Assembly (NCBI GenBank): GCA_946885915.1
Contig: CAMPHF010000013.1
Coordinates: forward strand, 1-51,709
DNA from: an uncultured Idiomarina sp.
GTDB taxonomy: Bacteria; Pseudomonadota; Gammaproteobacteria; Enterobacterales; Alteromonadaceae
DNA length: 51,709 nucleotides
Direction of reading: 5' to 3'
The translations under genes and the position numbers were made by a program. Each line of letters starts with the position of its first letter. Within the stretch, counting starts at the first letter, position 1. Of the stretch, positions 47,706 through 51,709 are shown in pieces. The notes under the pieces are model-generated. The model did not search any database and was not told the origin of the DNA. It saw nothing but the letters and a program-made list of their open reading frames with translations.

Positions 47706-50700
47706 TGGCGTACTGCGAATTACATGCCTTAAGCCATTATAGTTTCTTGCGCAGCGCCGCGGCTCCCGAGGCATTGGTCGAGCAGGCAGTAACACTTGGC
47801 TACAGTGGTTTAGCCATTACCGACGAGTGCTCAGTGGCTGGCGTAGTCCGCGCCTATGTGGCTTGGCGCGCTTTACCCGCTAACGTCAAAAGCACGTTCA
47901 AACTCATTATTGGCAGTGAATTTCACTGCGAAAAGCTAGGTAAGCTAGTGTTAATCGCGCCCAGCCGTGCGGCCTACGGTGAATTGTGCGGGTTAATTAC
48001 GCGGGCGCGGCAACGCTGTGAAAAAGGTCACTACCGCATTACCCCCGAAGATATTCTTGGGTTGGCAGATACTGAATTACTACTGCTGTGGCAGCCATCA
48101 GCGCAAGCCGTAGTGGATGAATTCGGCGCGGCACTGGCGAGCGCTTTTCCAGCGCGAGGATGGTTGTTGTATGAGCGTTTGTTACATGCCGATGATGTAC
48201 AGCATTATCAGCGTTTTCAACGTTGGCAGCAGCAATTGCAATGGTCATTAGTGGCGGCCGGAAATGTGCAGTTAGTTACCCCTGATCAGAAGCCGTTACA
48301 CGATGTGCTGCAAGCCGTTCGGTGGCGCCAACCGGTTACCGACATTGCCGCAAAATTACTCCCTAACGCCGAGAATTATTTACGTCCCCTCGCCTTGCTC
48401 AAGCAGCAGTATCCCGCCGAGTTGCTGGCTCAAACCGAAGTTATTGCGGCGCGTTGCGAGTTTAGCTTGGCGGAACTGCGCTACGAATACCCACCGGAAT
48501 TAGTGCCAGCCGGTATGAGTGCGAGCGATTATTTGCGGCAATTAACCTTGGCTGGCGCTGCGCAGCGTTTTCCTCAAGGTATTCCGCTTGGGGTGCAAGC
48601 CAAGTTGCAAAAAGAGCTACGGTTAATTGCGCAGCTTAAATATGAATATTTCTTTCTCACGATTCACGACTTAGTTCAGTTCGCTCAAGCGCGTGGCATT
48701 CTTTATCAAGGTCGCGGTTCAGCGGCCAACTCGGTGGTCTGTTATTGCTTGCAAATTACGGCGGTGAACCCAGCCCAAATCGACGTGTTATTCGAGCGTT
48801 TTATTTCTGCTGAGCGCGATGAACCGCCCGATATCGATGTTGATTTTGAGCATCAGCGTCGCGAAGAAGTGATTCAATATATTTATACCAAGTATGGCCG
48901 GCACCGCGCGGCTATTGCCGCTACTGTCATCCGCTACCGGTTGCGCAGTGCGTTGCGTGATGTGGGTAAAGCGCTCGGATTTAGTGAGCAAGCCATTCAG
49001 CATTACTTAAGTGGACTTGATCGGCGCGATCGGGAACAAGATTGGCGTGAACAATTATTGCAACAGGTGCCAGGTTTACAGCAGCATCCGCAAGGACAAT
49101 GGTTGCTCACACTCACCGAAGCATTGCGTGGTACGCCGCGGCATTTATCTCAGCATGTAGGTGGTTTTGTGATTGCCGCCAACGAACTCTCGCAACTAGT
49201 GCCGATTGAAAATGCCACCATGCCAGAGCGTACTGTGATTCAGTGGGATAAAGACGATTTAGAAGCGTTGCACCTATTGAAAGTAGATGTGCTGGCACTT
49301 GGCATGCTCAGTGCGTTGCAAAAAATGCTGCAGCTGGTGCGCCAATTGGCGCCGCAATTACCAACGGCGCTGCGCCACCAAGCTAACGTACTGCGTGATT
49401 TAGCAGACATTCCCAGCGAAGATCCCAAGGTTTATCAAATGTTGCAACAAGGCGACGCGATTGGGGTCTTCCAAGTTGAGTCGCGGGCGCAGTTAAATAT
49501 GCTGCCGCGACTGAAGCCGGCCACTTTTTACGACTTAGTTATTCAGATTGCGATCGTGCGTCCGGGCCCTATTCAAGGCGATATGGTGCACCCGTATTTA
49601 CGCCGTCGAGCTGGCGAAGAGCTGGTGAGCTATCCGAGTGCGGCAGTCAAGCAGGTGCTGGAGCGAACTTTGGGTGTACCTATTTTTCAGGAGCAAGTCA
49701 TTAAGCTTGCTATGGTGGCCGCCGGATTTACCGGTGGCGAAGCGGATCAACTTCGCCGTGCTATGGCTAACTGGCGTTCAACCGGCAAATTGAAGCAGTT
49801 CGAACGTAAGCTTACCGAAGGTATGTTGGCGCGTGGTTATAGCCCAGATTTTGCAGCGCGCATTTATCGGCAAATATGTGGTTTTGGCGAGTACGGCTTT
49901 CCAGAGTCCCATTCGGCGAGTTTTGCTAACTTAGCCTATGCCTCGGCATGGTTTAAGTATCATTATCCGGCCGCATTTTATGTCGGGCTATTAAACAGCT
50001 TACCGATGGGGTTTTATTCACCGTCACAATTGATTCAAGATGCTAAACGGCACCACATCACAGTGCTACCAGTGTGTATTCAACACAGCCAATGGCATCA
50101 TCAAGTGTTATTGCAGCATGAGCAACCAGTGATCAGGCTTGGCCTGCGGTTGGTGAAAGGGCTCCAAGCACAGCGAGTGCAAAAGCTCTTGGCCCAACGG
50201 CCAAGCCAAGGCTTTGTTGATCTACCTGGGTTAAGCCAAGCTGGTTTTCGGGCGGATGAAATTGAGGCGTTAGTGGCGGCCGGCGCCTGTCAGTTACTCA
50301 GTGGTAACCGCCATCAAAGCCGCTGGCAAGCGTTAAGTATTAGCGAAGCCGTACCGGCGAAACAACAGCTCGCGCTATTTCAAAGCGATACGCTAGTGAG
50401 TAAGCAACCAGAGGTACGGCTACCGGAACCCCATGAAATGGAGGACATTCGTGCTGATTATCAGGTGTTAGGACTAAGCTTGCGGCGCCACCCCGTTGCG
50501 TGGCTACGTGAGCAAGGCCATCTGAAAGGTTGTAAGCTAGCGAGTGAATTAGCGCTGTGTCGGCACCAACAACTGGTTCATGTTACCGGCTTAGTAACCT
50601 GCCGGCAGCGGCCGGGTACTAGTTCTGGCGTTACCTTTCTTACTTTAGAAGATGAAACCGGTAATATGAATGTGGTGATTTGGCTGCAATTGGCGCGTCA

Positions 50701-50851
50701 ATTTCGCGCGGCATATTTACAAGCGAAGTTATTAAAGGTCAGTGGCAAAGTAGAGCTACACCGTAATGTCGTACACATTATTGCGGCTAACTTAGAAGAT
50801 GTGAGCGCCCTACTACCAGGTATTGCGGAGCGCTCTCGCGATTTTCACTAG
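47705..50851 (+). CDS. imuC: Error-prone DNA polymerase ImuC (DnaE2)
   Basis: ImuC is a C-family DNA polymerase for translesion synthesis. The 1048-aa protein has an N-terminal PHP domain (YCELHALSHYSFLRSAAAPE, then LAITDECSVAG), the palm with catalytic acids D376, D378 and nearby D380 in PDIDVDFEH, a further polymerase acid region (LLKVDVLALGMLSAL), the thumb and fingers (AIVRPGPIQGDMVHPYLRRR, FGEYGFPESHSASFANLAYA), and a C-terminal OB domain (HVTGLVTCRQRPGTSSGVTF). It is shorter than replicative DnaE and lacks the tau-binding tail, as expected. The ATG overlaps the imuB stop (TAATG). It is part of the LexA-controlled unit. Confidence 0.93.
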   Translation: MAYCELHALSHYSFLRSAAAPEALVEQAVTLGYSGLAITDECSVAGVVRAYVAWRALPANVKSTFKLIIGSEFHCEKLGKLVLIAPSRAAYGELCGLITRARQRCEKGHYRITPEDILGLADTELLLLWQPSAQAVVDEFGAALASAFPARGWLLYERLLHADDVQHYQRFQRWQQQLQWSLVAAGNVQLVTPDQKPLHDVLQAVRWRQPVTDIAAKLLPNAENYLRPLALLKQQYPAELLAQTEVIAARCEFSLAELRYEYPPELVPAGMSASDYLRQLTLAGAAQRFPQGIPLGVQAKLQKELRLIAQLKYEYFFLTIHDLVQFAQARGILYQGRGSAANSVVCYCLQITAVNPAQIDVLFERFISAERDEPPDIDVDFEHQRREEVIQYIYTKYGRHRAAIAATVIRYRLRSALRDVGKALGFSEQAIQHYLSGLDRRDREQDWREQLLQQVPGLQQHPQGQWLLTLTEALRGTPRHLSQHVGGFVIAANELSQLVPIENATMPERTVIQWDKDDLEALHLLKVDVLALGMLSALQKMLQLVRQLAPQLPTALRHQANVLRDLADIPSEDPKVYQMLQQGDAIGVFQVESRAQLNMLPRLKPATFYDLVIQIAIVRPGPIQGDMVHPYLRRRAGEELVSYPSAAVKQVLERTLGVPIFQEQVIKLAMVAAGFTGGEADQLRRAMANWRSTGKLKQFERKLTEGMLARGYSPDFAARIYRQICGFGEYGFPESHSASFANLAYASAWFKYHYPAAFYVGLLNSLPMGFYSPSQLIQDAKRHHITVLPVCIQHSQWHHQVLLQHEQPVIRLGLRLVKGLQAQRVQKLLAQRPSQGFVDLPGLSQAGFRADEIEALVAAGACQLLSGNRHQSRWQALSISEAVPAKQQLALFQSDTLVSKQPEVRLPEPHEMEDIRADYQVLGLSLRRHPVAWLREQGHLKGCKLASELALCRHQQLVHVTGLVTCRQRPGTSSGVTFLTLEDETGNMNVVIWLQLARQFRAAYLQAKLLKVSGKVELHRNVVHIIAANLEDVSALLPGIAERSRDFH

Positions 50852-50856
50852 CAGTA

Positions 50857-51405
50857 TTACAATGACTGCACATCAAGCAAGTATTCTTGCTTCAACACCA
50901 CATAGTTTTCTGCAGACTGAGTTAAAAACTCTCGCTCGCTTTCGTTCAGTGGGCGTACCTGCTTCGCGGGACTGCCCACATATAGATAGCCACTTTCGAG
51001 TGTTTTGCCGGGTGGCACCACACTCCCCGCACCAATAATAACGTCGTCCTCAACAATCACACCATCCATGATGGTAGCCGACATTCCCACTAGTATTCGA
51101 TTGCCAAGCTGACAGCCATGGAGCATCACATGGTGACCTACGGTAACTTCATCACCAATAAACAGCGGATGGCCATTCGGGTTGCCGGGTGTTTTACGGG
51201 TGACATGCAGAATACTTCCGTCCTGCACATTAGTGCGTTTACCAATTCGGATCCGATTCACGTCACCGCGCGCTGAAACCAGGGGCCAGATACTACTGTC
51301 ATCACCAATTTTCACGTCGCCAACAATTACGGCGCTACTATCAATATATACGTTGTCGCCAAGTGTTGGCTCCATCCCGCGATAACTGCGTAAATCTGCA
51401 TTCAT
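50857..51405 (-). CDS. Gamma-carbonic-anhydrase-like hexapeptide protein (YrdA/PaaY family)
   Basis: The 182-aa product is a left-handed beta-helix protein of the gamma-carbonic-anhydrase superfamily, assembled as trimers. Hexapeptide repeats are visible (DSSAVIVGDVKIGDDSSIWP and later). Metal-binding histidines occur in SILHVT and VGHHVMLHGC, and the R/Q positions of ARGDVNRIRIGKRTNVQDGS are typical. Enzyme activity in this branch is often weak or thioesterase-like. AGGGG precedes the ATG. It is convergent with imuC, with 5 bp between stops, and is not part of the SOS unit. Confidence 0.9.
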   Translation of the reverse strand: MNADLRSYRGMEPTLGDNVYIDSSAVIVGDVKIGDDSSIWPLVSARGDVNRIRIGKRTNVQDGSILHVTRKTPGNPNGHPLFIGDEVTVGHHVMLHGCQLGNRILVGMSATIMDGVIVEDDVIIGAGSVVPPGKTLESGYLYVGSPAKQVRPLNESEREFLTQSAENYVVLKQEYLLDVQSL

Positions 51406-51664
51406 ATTTCACCCCTAATCTGGTGCTGCCGTGGTCATTTAAGACTTAATTGTGATCTTCTTGTGATCAAGATTAGCAAAGTATTCCTTAACTATCCTAC
51501 AAATCCAGCGAAAACTCATTTCGATCCGCGTTTTGTCACTCATCAGCATAAGTGGCCTGCTGACAAAATCATCAATATTACGTGCATTTGAGCACGCTTT
51601 AAGCACCTATAGACCAACAATTAAGCAGTCAGTAAAAAAACACCTCAAAATGACAAAAAGGCGC
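51406..51664. other. Gene-free leader region at the right end
   Basis: No credible coding frame is seen in this stretch. It should hold the promoter of the carbonic-anhydrase-like gene on the minus strand and, on its right side, A-tract-rich DNA (51638-51660 contains AAAAAAA and AAAATGACAAAAA) that could act as an upstream (UP) element for the promoter that follows. Confidence 0.5.
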
Positions 51665-51692
51665 TTGACGGCGCAAGTTAAACGTCTAAAAT
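51665..51692 (+). promoter_or_regulatory. Strong stable-RNA-type promoter pointing out of the window
   Basis: The -35 TTGACG (51665-51670) and -10 TAAAAT (51687-51692) are 16 bp apart and directly followed by GCGCCCC, a GC-rich discriminator like those of stringently controlled rRNA and tRNA promoters. A-rich tracts lie upstream as an UP element would. A rRNA operon or tRNA gene is expected just beyond the end of the window. Confidence 0.65.
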
Positions 51693-51709
51693 GCGCCCCA
51701 CGTTCGAGG

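Overview
The window looks like chromosomal DNA from a marine-type gammaproteobacterium, probably of the Alteromonadales (Idiomarina/Aliidiomarina-like is a guess from gene content and moderate GC, not from a database match). Pointers are the srkA-dsbA pair with yihG beside it, RluF, YghU, YjdM, OxyR with AhpC/AhpD, CcoG, several chemoreceptors and AAGGAG-type ribosome binding sites. I see no rRNA, tRNA, CRISPR array, insertion sequence or phage gene inside the window. A promoter of the rRNA/tRNA type sits at the extreme right end and points out of the window.

Layout. 1-3540: secreted ATP-dependent DNA ligase (LigE type), then a visibly AT-richer stretch with two poorly conserved proteins, then RluF. 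3656-9558: iron and peroxide block, with a Fur box placed between the -35 and -10 of a TonB siderophore receptor promoter, a PepSY membrane protein, and an exported KatG ending in a strong terminator. 9569-12396: YghU glutathione transferase, BON lipoprotein, soluble PAS-PAS chemoreceptor. 12602-18441: DUF3307 membrane protein, an orphan sensor that stops after its PAS domains, ChrA chromate transporter, DUF998 protein, ChaC-like enzyme, YjdM. 18504-27315: signalling block with two HBM-type chemoreceptors and a periplasmic-binding-domain/PAS/GGDEF/EAL protein. Inside this block lies the most unusual locus: an HvfA/bufferin-like Cys-rich secreted peptide whose EGKCG tail overlaps the start of a cation diffusion facilitator. 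27328-33731: two bacterial PH-domain membrane proteins, DUF4168 protein, an overlapping histidine kinase/sigma-54 regulator pair, and a DJ-1/PfpI protein. 33753-36994: a PQQ-dependent aldose dehydrogenase translationally coupled to a PqqU (YncD)-like TonB receptor. 37191-39876: lipoprotein, OxyR divergent from ahpC-ahpD. 39941-45284: M20 amidase, ccoG-srkA-dsbA, yihG. 45409-50851: LexA-controlled imuA-imuB-imuC mutagenesis cassette. 50857-51405: gamma-carbonic-anhydrase-like protein.

How the genes fit together. Redox and metal stress dominate: OxyR-AhpCD, exported KatG, YghU and ChaC (glutathione), DsbA/SrkA (envelope stress), a Fur-regulated iron uptake unit, chromate and divalent-cation efflux, and a probable metal-binding peptide. 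Environmental sensing is the second theme (three chemoreceptors, an EAL protein with a degenerate GGDEF, an NtrB/NtrC-like pair, an output-less PAS sensor). The PQQ enzyme plus PqqU-like receptor reads as a cofactor-scavenging unit. Several starts were moved downstream of the longest open frame because a Shine-Dalgarno site or signal peptide decided it; these are explained entry by entry.
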